NCBI GenBank assembly: GCA_021803945.1
Contig: JAJZKW010000009.1
Span: 1-43,894 of the forward strand
Reading direction: 5' to 3'
DNA from: Microcaldota archaeon
GTDB taxonomy: Archaea > Micrarchaeota > Micrarchaeia > Micrarchaeales > CABMGC01
Length of the DNA: 43,894 nt
Below are positions 8,797 through 16,436 of the stretch, one piece after another. Below the pieces are notes generated by a model. The model worked only from the letters and a program-made list of their open reading frames with translations, did not search any database and was not told the origin of the DNA. The position numbers and the translations under genes are program-made. Numbering within the stretch: the stretch's first letter is position 1; each line of letters starts with the position of its first letter.

Positions 8797-9555
8797 TTGG
8801 ATGCTTTGATACTCTGCGGCGGATTTGCAACGAGACTGGAGCCTCTGACGCTCTTTGTCCCGAAACCCCTACTGCCAATAGGCGGAAGACCCATACTTGA
8901 CCACATAATAGACAGCGTCGTTGAATTGGGAGTGGACAGGATAGTCCTTTCCACAAACATGAAGTTCAAGGACCAATTCGAGTACTGGGTGAGGAACAGG
9001 AAGGCGTTGGGATTCGGGAAGGATGTTGAGATTGTAGCAGAACCTTCAATGCACAATGGCGAAAAATTTGGCGCCATAAAGGGGATAAACTATACTATAG
9101 ATTCGGCAGGGCTCAACAAGGACCTGCTCATAGTGGCTGGAGACAACTTCTTTACTTTTAGCCTGAAGAAGATCGCGGACAGCTTCAAGAATAACAGGGG
9201 CGTGACCATAGCGGTGTATGACATAAGGTCTAAATATGATGCTCAGCGCTTCGGGGTTGTGGAGTTGGCTGGCAGCTTGGTGAAGGGATTCGAGGAGAAG
9301 CCTAAGAACCCGAAGTCTTCGCACATAAGCACAGGGATCTACATGTTTCCTAAGGATATGCTTGGCAAATTCGGCGAGTACGTGAAGGATGGTAATAATC
9401 CGGACGCCCCTGGATATTTCCTGCAGTGGCTGATAAAGAGGGAGAAGATACGCGGCGTTGTTTACTCCGAGGACTGGTACGACATCGGGACGGTTGATTC
9501 ATACAAAGAGGTCTTTGACAGGCACCTCCAAAACGCTACACATTCTCCAAAATGA
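8797..9555 (+). CDS. Sugar-phosphate nucleotidyltransferase
   Basis: A 252-residue nucleotidyltransferase of the glucose-1-phosphate thymidylyl/uridylyl and mannose-1-phosphate guanylyl family. It makes an NDP-sugar from a sugar-1-phosphate and an NTP. The signature GGFATRLEPLTLFVPKPLLP stands at the N-terminus (about 8-27). The metal-binding Asp is in VAGDNFF, and KGFEEKPKNPKS and DWYDIGTVDSYKE are typical later motifs. There is no C-terminal hexapeptide acyltransferase domain. The start is TTG: GGTG at 8788-8791 sits five bases ahead and an in-frame stop lies at 8776. Its 3' end overlaps the convergent M20 gene by 20 bp. The exact sugar is undetermined; an epimerase gene at 15.2 kb may use its product. 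Confidence 0.85.
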   Translation: MDALILCGGFATRLEPLTLFVPKPLLPIGGRPILDHIIDSVVELGVDRIVLSTNMKFKDQFEYWVRNRKALGFGKDVEIVAEPSMHNGEKFGAIKGINYTIDSAGLNKDLLIVAGDNFFTFSLKKIADSFKNNRGVTIAVYDIRSKYDAQRFGVVELAGSLVKGFEEKPKNPKSSHISTGIYMFPKDMLGKFGEYVKDGNNPDAPGYFLQWLIKREKIRGVVYSEDWYDIGTVDSYKEVFDRHLQNATHSPK

Positions 9556-10672
9556 GCCCGTATACCTTGACTAGCTCTTTAAGGCTCTTTCTAGACACCC
9601 ACTCGTTCTGGGCATGCTCGTTTCCTCCGGCTGGCCCTATGGTGATGATCGGCTTCCCAATCACATTTGACAGGATGTTGTCGTCTGCTACTGAACTTCC
9701 GTAGTTTATGACAGGCTCCCTGACATTTTCCCTTATCAGGCTAAACACCTTGCGTATGCTCTGGTCTTTAAGGTCTCCTACGTACGGCTCTATATAAGGA
9801 GTCTCCCTTTCCCTTACATTTACGGCTATCTTGGTCAGCGGGTTTAGTGTGCCCTTTTCCCTCATCAGCCTTATTGCGCCTTCCACCCTTGATAGCACAT
9901 CCTTAGTTGTGCTTGGAGGCACAAGCTGTATATCGAGCTCTAGATGGACCTTGTCTGGAAGGTCGAGCGCGCTCTCTGAGCTGCCCTCTATCTTCCTTAC
10001 GAAGATTGTTTCCTTGCCAAGGTCTGGATGATCCCTTAGCTTGAATGTGTTTGCTGCAGAGACTATCTTTGCGGCTTCGTCTATTGCATTTATGCCCATC
10101 TGCGGGTTTGCCCCGTGGGAAGACAGCCCGAAAACATCGATGTCTATAACTACCCTGCCCCTCCTGCCTACAGTAACGACGTTGGCTCCGCCAATATGTT
10201 TTTTAGAGCCTCCTGGCTCGCAGGACACCATAAGGGCGACGTCCCTGAACCATCCGGCGCGCTCCACGGCTCTCCAAGCGCCTCTAGATATGTTCTCTTC
10301 GTCAGGGCAGAGAAGCACCTTTACTGCGCGGCCCGTAATTTTCGATAGCGTAGAGAGTATCGCAGCTATGCCCCCTTTCATGTCGCATGCACCAAGGCCA
10401 TATATCTTGTCTCCCTGCATGAGCGCACGGAACGGATCCCCCTTCCATTTTCCATGCGGTGTGACTGTGTCCATATGCGCATAGAATAGTATGGCCTGCT
10501 TTGCGCCTTTTCGCTCAGCCATTATGTTGAACCGGCCAGGCGATATGTACTGGCGGCTCGTTTTGAATCCGAGTCTTTTCAGGCGCGATTCGAGATAGAC
10601 GCCTATCTCCTTCTCGTTGTTGAAAACCGAGTTTATGCTTATAAGCTTACTCAGTGTCTGCTCGGCTTCCAT
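9536..10672 (-). CDS. M20 family metallopeptidase / deacylase (ArgE/DapE-like)
   Basis: A 378-residue M20 di-zinc amidohydrolase. Ligands and catalytic residues are visible in order: FYAHMDTVTPHG (His and Asp), GLGACDMKGG (bridging Asp), CPDEENISRG (catalytic Glu), VSCEPGG (Glu ligand) and GGNEHAQNEW (C-terminal His). The dimerisation lid lies between about 180 and 290. Family members act on N-acetylornithine, N-succinyl-diaminopimelate, N-acetyl-lysine (LysK) or dipeptides; no arginine or lysine biosynthesis genes adjoin it. The Lrp regulator and GNAT-like gene downstream of its start could hint at an acylated amino acid, but this is guesswork. Confidence 0.85.
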   Translation of the reverse strand: MEAEQTLSKLISINSVFNNEKEIGVYLESRLKRLGFKTSRQYISPGRFNIMAERKGAKQAILFYAHMDTVTPHGKWKGDPFRALMQGDKIYGLGACDMKGGIAAILSTLSKITGRAVKVLLCPDEENISRGAWRAVERAGWFRDVALMVSCEPGGSKKHIGGANVVTVGRRGRVVIDIDVFGLSSHGANPQMGINAIDEAAKIVSAANTFKLRDHPDLGKETIFVRKIEGSSESALDLPDKVHLELDIQLVPPSTTKDVLSRVEGAIRLMREKGTLNPLTKIAVNVRERETPYIEPYVGDLKDQSIRKVFSLIRENVREPVINYGSSVADDNILSNVIGKPIITIGPAGGNEHAQNEWVSRKSLKELVKVYGLILENV

Positions 10673-10698
10673 TGCATTACCGGATATTTAGTTTATAG

Positions 10699-11745
10699 CT
10701 ACGTTCTTATTGCTTCCCGAAGACGCTGTTCCGCCTCCTCTTCTATGACTTTTAGCATTCCGTCCCTGTCTAGAGAAGTAACTTCCATGGTTTTCAGCTC
10801 AAGTTCTCCGGTATTTGGATTCATTATGGCTGCATGGTATGGAAGCATGCCGTTGAATTGCCTCCACTGCATGGCTGCAGTGTTCAGGAGCGATATGTTA
10901 GAAACGTTTGACTCTGCATATGCAAGGCTTATCTCCTGATGCTCATTGTATATGTGCCTGAATACATCGTTCAGAAGCAATGGATATAGCCGGTTATGGC
11001 GCTCCGTGTCGCTTGTGACTGCATCTGTCAGCTCTGCCATGTGCAGCATTATTCTGCCGCCATCTATGGCTATGTCCCTCCTTTCGGTAACGGATATGCT
11101 GACGATCTTCGATGTTTTCCTGTCGAAGACCACTCCTATGATATTAGACTCATCAGAGACTACATTCATTGCGCCTGCCATGTCATATCCGAATGTCGAG
11201 AGAAGTTTGAATATGTCTTCACGGTCCGAAGCTGAAAACTCCCTTTCGGATCCGTCTATTATTTTTATGCCGTACTTTGTTGTATCCAAGGATTTGAGGC
11301 CTTGTGCATTGTCTGCGCTGGATAGCGCCTCGCTTATTGCATGCAGGTGTTCTGATCTTCGCTCGCTGCCAAGAGTCCTTGCAGGGGTGTTGTATCCGAT
11401 GTAGACCATATTGAGCGAGTCGGTTACCGGTACCTGAGCCTCTATCTCCGCGCCTGTTGGCCTGATCGCATTCGCAAGGGATTCAATCGCCTCGTTGGTA
11501 GCTATTATTCTTATTGACAATCTGCTAAAAGGACCTTCCAGCCTTCGAATCCCTTCAGCCACTACTTCTGCAGTGAATTTGGATGTGGAAGCGTCTTTCA
11601 CTAAATATGTCAGGAACCCTTTAAGCCTTTCTGAAGAGGCGGGGTTTATGGTTCCGATAGCTCCGAAGCTGCCAGGGACTGGGTGTGCCCCGAACATCGT
11701 GCTCACGCTCATTTCCAGATTTCTGCGTGATGTTTTTTGGATCAT
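10699..11745 (-). CDS. Uncharacterised protein with a GNAT-like C-terminal half
   Basis: A 348-residue protein I do not assign firmly. The segment from about 180 to 320 (FGYDMAGAMNVV, then IGVVFDRKTSKIVSIS, HMAELTDAVTSDTERHN, LAYAESNVSNISLLN) follows the beta-strand/helix order and the ELTDAVT...R motif of GNAT acetyltransferases related to beta-lysine N-acetyltransferase (AblB), but the acetyl-CoA P-loop (RxxGxG/A) is poor, reading SDTERHNRLYPLL. The N-terminal 150 residues include FSRLSIRIIATNEAIESLA and are of unknown fold. SD-like GGGGAGA precedes the ATG, and a TATA box (TTTAAATA, about 11784-11791) lies 40 bp upstream. Two palindromic boxes further upstream suggest control by the adjacent Lrp protein. 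Confidence 0.6.
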   Translation of the reverse strand: MIQKTSRRNLEMSVSTMFGAHPVPGSFGAIGTINPASSERLKGFLTYLVKDASTSKFTAEVVAEGIRRLEGPFSRLSIRIIATNEAIESLANAIRPTGAEIEAQVPVTDSLNMVYIGYNTPARTLGSERRSEHLHAISEALSSADNAQGLKSLDTTKYGIKIIDGSEREFSASDREDIFKLLSTFGYDMAGAMNVVSDESNIIGVVFDRKTSKIVSISVTERRDIAIDGGRIMLHMAELTDAVTSDTERHNRLYPLLLNDVFRHIYNEHQEISLAYAESNVSNISLLNTAAMQWRQFNGMLPYHAAIMNPNTGELELKTMEVTSLDRDGMLKVIEEEAEQRLREAIRT

Positions 11746-11780
11746 GCTCTCCCCGCTAACGTTATTTAAGTGGTTTTCTT

Positions 11781-11793
11781 AGTATTTAAAGGT
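11781..11793 (-). promoter_or_regulatory. Box A (TATA) promoter of the GNAT-like gene
   Basis: Read on the minus strand this is CCTTTAAATACT, a good archaeal TATA box. Its centre is about 40 bp upstream of the ATG at 11745, giving a short leader containing the SD-like GGGGAGA. Confidence 0.6.
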
Positions 11794-11805
11794 TGGCATA
11801 GATAT

Positions 11806-11818
11806 TACGAATTACGTA
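11806..11818. promoter_or_regulatory. Palindromic operator candidate, box 1
   Basis: TACGAATTACGTA: inverted TACG...CGTA half-sites around five bases, located about 15-20 bp upstream of the TATA box of the GNAT-like gene. It resembles box 2 at 11876-11888, exactly 70 bp away. A 13-bp AT-centred palindrome is the expected size for an Lrp-type operator, and an Lrp gene adjoins. Confidence 0.5.
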
Positions 11819-11875
11819 GTATCTAAATATAAGACGATATTGTTGGATTTTATTTAAATATGTTTGCTATTTTAT

Positions 11876-11888
11876 TACGAAATTCGTA
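11876..11888. promoter_or_regulatory. Palindromic operator candidate, box 2
   Basis: TACGAAATTCGTA, a perfect inverted repeat about a single central base. It lies just past the stop codon of the Lrp gene and 70 bp upstream of box 1. Confidence 0.5.
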
Positions 11889-11897
11889 GGCTATGAG

Positions 11898-12293
11898 CTA
11901 CTTGAGGACAAGACTCGTTGACGTGTCTGTTACCCCAGAAATGGCTCTGATCCGCTCGACGATGCTGTTGACGTCCTCTATGGACCCTGATTCCAAAAAG
12001 CAGACTATGTCAAAGTTTCCTGAAATCTCGTATGTTCTGTCTATTCCGAGCTTTCTTATCGAATCCGCCACAGTTGTAGTAGACACTGACCTGGAAGTCG
12101 CAATCAGCATTATGGCTTTGACGTCGTCTTTGGTCTCTACTGTGAATCGTTTTATTGCGCCGCTCTTGGATAGCTTTGCTACTCGCGCCCTTACTGCGCC
12201 CTCGGTAAGCCCTATCTCCTTGGCTATATCCACGAACGGCGTCCTTGAGTCCGCTTTGAGGATGCGCAGTATGTGGTTATCCAGTTCGTCCAT
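11898..12293 (-). CDS. Lrp/AsnC family transcriptional regulator
   Basis: A 131-residue Lrp-type regulator. An N-terminal winged HTH (MDELDNHILRILKADSRTPF, then DIAKEIGLTEGAVRARVAKL) is followed by a RAM/ACT-like ligand and oligomerisation domain (AIMLIATSRSVS, then ISGNFDIVCFLESG). The ORF track begins 62 codons earlier; that extension is low-complexity and overlaps a divergent ORF, while MDELDNHIL is exactly where Lrp proteins start, so I use the ATG at 12293. It lies immediately upstream of the GNAT-like gene on the same strand and two palindromes separate them, so that gene is the obvious target. The effector is unknown. Confidence 0.9.
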   Translation of the reverse strand: MDELDNHILRILKADSRTPFVDIAKEIGLTEGAVRARVAKLSKSGAIKRFTVETKDDVKAIMLIATSRSVSTTTVADSIRKLGIDRTYEISGNFDIVCFLESGSIEDVNSIVERIRAISGVTDTSTSLVLK

Positions 12294-12336
12294 GTCGTAT
12301 GGTATGAGAATGTTAATATATTTCAATGCATAACAT
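12294..12336. promoter_or_regulatory. Divergent promoter region between lrp and a small ORF
   Basis: A 43-bp gap holding TTAATATATTT (about 12312-12322), which can serve as TATA box in either direction about 20-25 bp from each ATG, consistent with leaderless transcripts on both sides. Confidence 0.4.
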
Positions 12337-12555
12337 ATGGCTTTTCTGGGAGGGAATATGATTGGATCCGCGAAGCTGAAGCTGCCTGCAGAGAGGATTG
12401 GCAATGAAGTCCCTGTAAATTTCATAACAGAAGGGATTGTGCCTGGAGCTGTGGCCCCGATAACAAATCTTTCTGGCAAAGAGTTGGAGTCGCTGATGCG
12501 AAAAGACCCTGAGTTCGCATCTAAGTCAAAGCTACCTGAGCTGCATTCGTTGTAA
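12337..12555 (+). CDS. Small hypothetical protein
   Basis: A 72-residue ORF starting MAFLGGNMIGSAKLKLPAER and ending KLPELHSL. I recognise no family. It has no membrane segment or cysteine. A box A at about 12312-12322 fits a leaderless start at the ATG, and it does not overlap the real Lrp gene once that is started at 12293. Composition (Pro, Gly, Lys, Glu, well mixed) looks protein-like, but the size makes chance possible. Confidence 0.4.
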   Translation: MAFLGGNMIGSAKLKLPAERIGNEVPVNFITEGIVPGAVAPITNLSGKELESLMRKDPEFASKSKLPELHSL

Positions 12556-12849
12556 CGCAGGCAATTGCGGTGTCATTTTAATGGAGAGCGATAGATTGCA
12601 ACTGGATAGGGTTTGGCCTTTCGTACCGTGGTCAGCAGCTATATTTTTGACGAATTTTATTTACGGAGGGATAAAATTTTAAATAAAAGAATTAATAAGA
12701 TTGGCTGTGCAATTATATTTGAGTATTTATTGGCGTTGGGGAATTTTGCTGCAGAAAATAGATGGAAAATTGGCGCTGGTTTGTGTGGAGTCTGTCATGA
12801 GCGTATACGCGACAGGGTTAATGCCCCCTGACATCAAAAAGGTAGACAT

Positions 12850-14166
12850 ATGATTGTAATGAAATTCGGGGGGTCCTCTATTGCAAATGCGGAGAGGATA
12901 CAGAATGTCGTTAATATAATAAGGCTGAATATGGGGAGGGAGCCGGTGGTGGTCGTCTCTGCGTTGGGAGGCATTACGGATTCCCTCATAAAATCGGCAG
13001 AACTGGCAGTGGAAGGCAAGGAGGATGAGGAAATTTGCCGCATAGAGAAGAAGCATCTTGCGGTAATAAGCAGCCTTGGGATGCCTGATCCTGGGGTGAA
13101 AGAGGACATTCGGGAGCTGCGGACGCTTATGAAGGACATAGCAGTTATCGGAAAGCTTACGCAGAAGACCCTTGACAGGGCTGTTTCGTTCGGAGAGAGG
13201 ATGTCAAGCAAGATAATAGCGGCATACATGCAGAAAATTGGAATCACAGCTAAGGCCTATAACGCATATGATATCGGCATGCTTACAGACTCCTGTTTCG
13301 GAGGGGCAGACATTCTTCCGAGGGCTTATGGCCTTATAGCAAAGGCCATGGAAAATATCATTGGAACTGTTCCTGTGATAACGGGATACATAGGGATGGA
13401 TAAGAACGGGGACATAACGACTTTAGGCAGGGGAGGCAGCGATTATACGGCTTCGATAATAGGGGCAGCGCTTGATGCTGAAGAGATACAGATTTGGACC
13501 GATGTGGACGGCATAATGACTGCAGATCCGAAAATCGTAAAGAGCGCAAAGAATATAATGGAGGTCTCGTACGACGAGGCCACAGAGCTTGCGCTTCTTG
13601 GCGCCAAGGTGCTCCATCCGAAGACAATACTGCCCGCGATAAACAAGAACATACCTGTACGCATATTGAATACATTCAACCCTGGCCACAGGGGCACAGT
13701 TGTGCTGAAGGACATAAAGAAGAGGAAGCGCATTGCGTCCATCACATGCAAGAAGAGGATGACTGTGATAAACATATACGGCACGAAGATGTCCCTTGCG
13801 CGAGAGTTCATCGACACTGTGTTTTCGGTGATAGACGGCCTCGGATTTTCAGTGGACATAATATCCGCATCCGACTCCTCTGTCTCAATAACAATAGACG
13901 GAGACAGAGATACTAATGAACTGGTGCAGAAGCTCAGGGAGAAGGCGTCTGTTGCAGTGATAGAGAATAGGGCGAAGATATCGCTTGTGGGCAAGAACAT
14001 GGCTTTCACTCCGGAACAGCTGGGAAAACTGTCTTCTTCGCTCTCTGACATAAGGATAGAGATGGCGCCTTCGGGAACTTCTGATATAAGCCAGAGCTTT
14101 GTAGTGGAAGAGAAGGTCGCTGACGAAGCCGTGATAAAGCTGCACAAGAAGTTCTTTGGTAGGTAA
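12850..14166 (+). CDS. lysC: Aspartokinase
   Basis: A 438-residue aspartate kinase that phosphorylates L-aspartate to 4-phospho-L-aspartate. The kinase domain opens with IVMKFGGSSIANAERI and includes ALGGITDSLIKSAE, DRAVSFGERMSS and LGRGGSDYTASIIGAAL, then TDVDGIMTADPK. Two C-terminal ACT domains follow (INIYGTKMSLAREFIDTVF; ISLVGKNMAFTPEQLGKL), implying feedback control by an amino acid or downstream metabolite. Its stop lies 1 bp before the ATG of aspartate-semialdehyde dehydrogenase. No homoserine dehydrogenase or dapA follows, so the product may serve mainly polyamine synthesis (see findings). An upstream AT-rich box (about 12673-12690) would give a leader of about 150 nt. Confidence 0.95.
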   Translation: MIVMKFGGSSIANAERIQNVVNIIRLNMGREPVVVVSALGGITDSLIKSAELAVEGKEDEEICRIEKKHLAVISSLGMPDPGVKEDIRELRTLMKDIAVIGKLTQKTLDRAVSFGERMSSKIIAAYMQKIGITAKAYNAYDIGMLTDSCFGGADILPRAYGLIAKAMENIIGTVPVITGYIGMDKNGDITTLGRGGSDYTASIIGAALDAEEIQIWTDVDGIMTADPKIVKSAKNIMEVSYDEATELALLGAKVLHPKTILPAINKNIPVRILNTFNPGHRGTVVLKDIKKRKRIASITCKKRMTVINIYGTKMSLAREFIDTVFSVIDGLGFSVDIISASDSSVSITIDGDRDTNELVQKLREKASVAVIENRAKISLVGKNMAFTPEQLGKLSSSLSDIRIEMAPSGTSDISQSFVVEEKVADEAVIKLHKKFFGR

Positions 14167-14167
14167 A

Positions 14168-15223
14168 ATGACCAAGATCAAGATTGGCATACTTGGGGCG
14201 ACTGGTATGGTCGGTCAGATGCTTGTTAGCCTGCTTGAGGGACATCCGTGGTTTGAGGTCACGTCTCTTGCTGCTTCCGACAAATCTGCGGGCAGGAAGT
14301 ACGAGGAAGTGATGGAAAATAGGTGGAGCCTGGCTGGAGGCGTGCCTGAATATGCGAGGGACATTAAGCTTGAGGAGTGCAAGCCGGGGCTTGACTGCAG
14401 CCTTGTGCTTTCGGGCCTTGACCCAAGCGCTGCGTTGAAGATAGAGGAGGATTTCGCAAGGGCCGGATATGGAGTATCAAGCAATGCGAAGAGCCACAGG
14501 ATGGATGCCGACGTGCCGCTGCTCATGCCGGAGATAAACCCGGGGCACATTGGGCTGATAGACATACAGAGGAAGAAGAGAGGATGGAAAGGGTTCATTG
14601 TAACCGACCCTAACTGCACTACAATGGGGATGTCGCTGGCTCTCAAGCCTCTGGACGACAGCTTTGGCGTGGAGAAAGTGATGGTAACCACCCTTCAGGC
14701 GCTGAGCGGCGCAGGATATCCAGGAGTACCTTCCATTGACATAGTGGACAATGTGATACCCTACATAAACGACGAGGAGGATAAGGTCGAGGAAGAGCCG
14801 CTGAAGATACTGGGAGAACTGAAGGGAAGCTCAATAAAGAAGGCCAAGATGGTGATCAGCGCAAGTTGCAACAGAGTTGCTGTGAAATACGGCCATACGG
14901 AATGCATAAGCGTTAAGCTTGCAAAAAAGACTGATGTTGATGGCCTTGTGGATGCATTCGAGAGATTCAAGCCTTTGAAGGGATTGGGACTGCCATCTGC
15001 CCCGGCAAGGCCGATCGTAGTGCTAAGGCAGGAGAATAGGCCTCAGCCGAAGCTTGATGCGAATCTTGAAAAGGGGATGGCTTCCATAATAGGCCGCATA
15101 AGGAGGTGCAGCATACTTGATTACAAGTTCGTGCTGCTGAGCCACAATATGGTGCGGGGAGCTGCAGGCGCAGCCATATTGAATGCGGAGTTGCTTAAGG
15201 TAAAAGGATATCTGGACGGGTAA
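14168..15223 (+). CDS. asd: Aspartate-semialdehyde dehydrogenase
   Basis: A 351-residue NADP-dependent reductase that turns aspartyl phosphate into L-aspartate 4-semialdehyde. The nucleotide-binding GILGATGMVGQML is at the N-terminus, the catalytic Cys is in VTDPNCTTMGMS, and the acid/base His is in the YGHTECISVKL region. It is of the archaeal/fungal type (about 350 residues) rather than the E. coli type. The ORF track starts at TTG 14156, inside lysC; ATG 14168, just after the lysC stop with GGTAGG ahead of it, is preferred. It is translationally coupled to lysC. Confidence 0.95.
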   Translation: MTKIKIGILGATGMVGQMLVSLLEGHPWFEVTSLAASDKSAGRKYEEVMENRWSLAGGVPEYARDIKLEECKPGLDCSLVLSGLDPSAALKIEEDFARAGYGVSSNAKSHRMDADVPLLMPEINPGHIGLIDIQRKKRGWKGFIVTDPNCTTMGMSLALKPLDDSFGVEKVMVTTLQALSGAGYPGVPSIDIVDNVIPYINDEEDKVEEEPLKILGELKGSSIKKAKMVISASCNRVAVKYGHTECISVKLAKKTDVDGLVDAFERFKPLKGLGLPSAPARPIVVLRQENRPQPKLDANLEKGMASIIGRIRRCSILDYKFVLLSHNMVRGAAGAAILNAELLKVKGYLDG

Positions 15224-15228
15224 AATAC

Positions 15229-16140
15229 TTAGGCGCCTTCGAGTAGGTCTTCTACGGCCTTCGATACCGCCTGGCTTGAATTGAATCTCGGCTTCCAGCC
15301 GAGCCTGATTATTTTTGATGAATCAAGCTGCATCATCTTTGTGTCTCCCTTCCATCCCCTTCCATCCCCGAACGGGCGGTAGACGTGCTTGGGAGAGACG
15401 CGCATCTTCCGCTCTATTATCTCGGCTATCCTATTGACGCTTATCCGGTCTGAACTTCCAACATTGTAAACGCTGAAGTATTTTGGGGCTTTTTTTACGG
15501 TCAATAGCATTGCGTCTATCACGTCGTCTATGTATATGTAGCTCTTTTCCTGCTTGCCGTCGCCCAGGAGCTCGAGCACTTTTGGGTCATCCCTGAGTTT
15601 ATCTATCAGGTCGACAGTGACCCCGTGGTCAGACCTCTTTCCTACAACGTTTGCCAGTCTGAGGGACACCGCTTTGAGCCCGTAGGTTTTTGAATAGAAC
15701 TCTATCATCTTCTCGCTAAGGAGCTTGAACTCGGCGTAGTTCGATATCGGATTTGGTGCTACAGACTCGTCCGTGGGTATTTTCCGCGTGTCGCCATACA
15801 CTGCTGATGTTGACAGGAAGATTAAAAATTCGCTGTCTGACTTCCTTGCCGCTTCAAGGGTATTCAGGGTTGTTTTGACATCCCTGTCAAAATGATTGAA
15901 TATGTCTAGCATTGAGTCCTTGACGCTTGGATTGGCCGCGAGATGGAATATGCCTGAGCCTTTCGGAAGGCTTATCTTCAGCGGGCGCCTCAGGTCGTGT
16001 TTTATGAACTTGGACCTCTTGTTTATGTAGTTTCCGCTGGACAGGTCGTCTATGACTATCGTGTCCCTACGGGTTCCGACAAGCCTGTCAACAAGGTGGC
16101 TACCTATGAACCCTGCTCCTCCGGTAACTATGTATGGCAT
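15229..16140 (-). CDS. NAD-dependent epimerase/dehydratase (GalE-like)
   Basis: A 303-residue extended short-chain dehydrogenase/reductase acting on nucleotide sugars. The Rossmann motif VTGGAGFIGSHLVDRL is at about 4-19, the catalytic Ser is in FLSTSAVYGD, and the Tyr/Lys pair is in NYAEFK. RLANVVGKRSDHGV and NVGSSDRIS are typical of UDP-glucose 4-epimerase relatives. The substrate is not determinable. A TATA element (about 16163-16170) sits 25 bp from the ATG, so the mRNA may be leaderless. It probably works in glycan precursor synthesis with the nucleotidyltransferase at 8.8 kb. Confidence 0.88.
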   Translation of the reverse strand: MPYIVTGGAGFIGSHLVDRLVGTRRDTIVIDDLSSGNYINKRSKFIKHDLRRPLKISLPKGSGIFHLAANPSVKDSMLDIFNHFDRDVKTTLNTLEAARKSDSEFLIFLSTSAVYGDTRKIPTDESVAPNPISNYAEFKLLSEKMIEFYSKTYGLKAVSLRLANVVGKRSDHGVTVDLIDKLRDDPKVLELLGDGKQEKSYIYIDDVIDAMLLTVKKAPKYFSVYNVGSSDRISVNRIAEIIERKMRVSPKHVYRPFGDGRGWKGDTKMMQLDSSKIIRLGWKPRFNSSQAVSKAVEDLLEGA

Positions 16141-16189
16141 GAGTAAAAATGGCCAGAAAAGATTAATATATTGGTTATTGCCTGTTTGC

Positions 16190-16256
16190 GCTCAGGGGAG
16201 CGGTTTTGAAAACGCTGCGCACTTGGATGCAGCGTGCAGTCGGAGACCGCTTGGGC
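16190..16256 (+). ncRNA. Candidate structured RNA next to tRNA-Met
   Basis: A 67-nt stretch folds by eye into one long hairpin with an internal loop: GCTCA/TGGGC (16190-16194 with 16252-16256), AGCGGT/ACCGCT (16199-16204 with 16246-16251), an 8-against-11-nt internal loop, then CGCTGC/GCAGCG (16213-16218 with 16229-16234) closed by a 10-nt loop. A TATA element (16163-16170) is centred about 24 bp upstream of its 5' end. The architecture recalls an H/ACA guide, but no ACA box is properly placed. The strand is inferred from the promoter; no known family is recognised. Confidence 0.35.
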
Positions 16257-16264
16257 TTTGCATT

Positions 16265-16385
16265 TGGCGGTGGGGAGATTTGAACACCCGATCTCTAGAT
16301 TTCTTAGCAGTCATAGCAAAATGCTCATCACTCATAAAGCTTAGCATATGAGTCTAGCGCTCTAACCAGGCTGAGCTACACCGCC
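16265..16385 (-). tRNA. tRNA with CAU anticodon (Met, or Ile2), with a 46-nt intron
   Basis: Minus-strand cloverleaf: acceptor GGCGGTG/CACCGCC with A73, D-stem GCTC/GAGC, anticodon stem CTAGA/TCTAG, loop CTCATAA after splicing, T-stem GGGTG/CTCCC (one U-U mismatch) and T-loop TTCAAAT. The anticodon is CAU. A 46-nt insertion (16301-16346) falls at the canonical 37/38 site; within it TATGAGT pairs with the anticodon region, as expected for a bulge-helix-bulge precursor. The mature length is 75 nt without encoded CCA. CAU could mean elongator Met or agmatidine-modified Ile2; features here do not decide. Confidence 0.92.
16301..16346 (-). other. tRNA(CAU) intron, canonical 37/38 position
   Basis: 46 nt from TGCTAAG to AAGAA on the minus strand. 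It pairs with the anticodon through TATGAGT and has an internal GCAT...ATGC-type stem, consistent with splicing by the archaeal tRNA endonuclease. Confidence 0.85.
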
Positions 16386-16436
16386 AATACCTCTATTGGT
16401 TTGGTTGTGCTTTTATTGGTTTCTGATTCGCGGGAC

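Noticed and set aside
12294-12479. 62-residue N-terminal extension of the Lrp protein in the ORF track
   Set aside because: Not Lrp-like, overlaps a divergent ORF and spans the promoter; Lrp proteins start at MDELDNHIL.
12613-12831. 72-residue ORF between the small hypothetical gene and aspartokinase
   Set aside because: TTG start, no ribosome-binding site, runs across the AT-rich probable promoter of lysC.
16190-16256. A tRNA-Ser/Leu-like gene on the minus strand
   Set aside because: GCCCAAGCGGT resembles a D-arm, but no anticodon or TTC-type T-loop can be formed.
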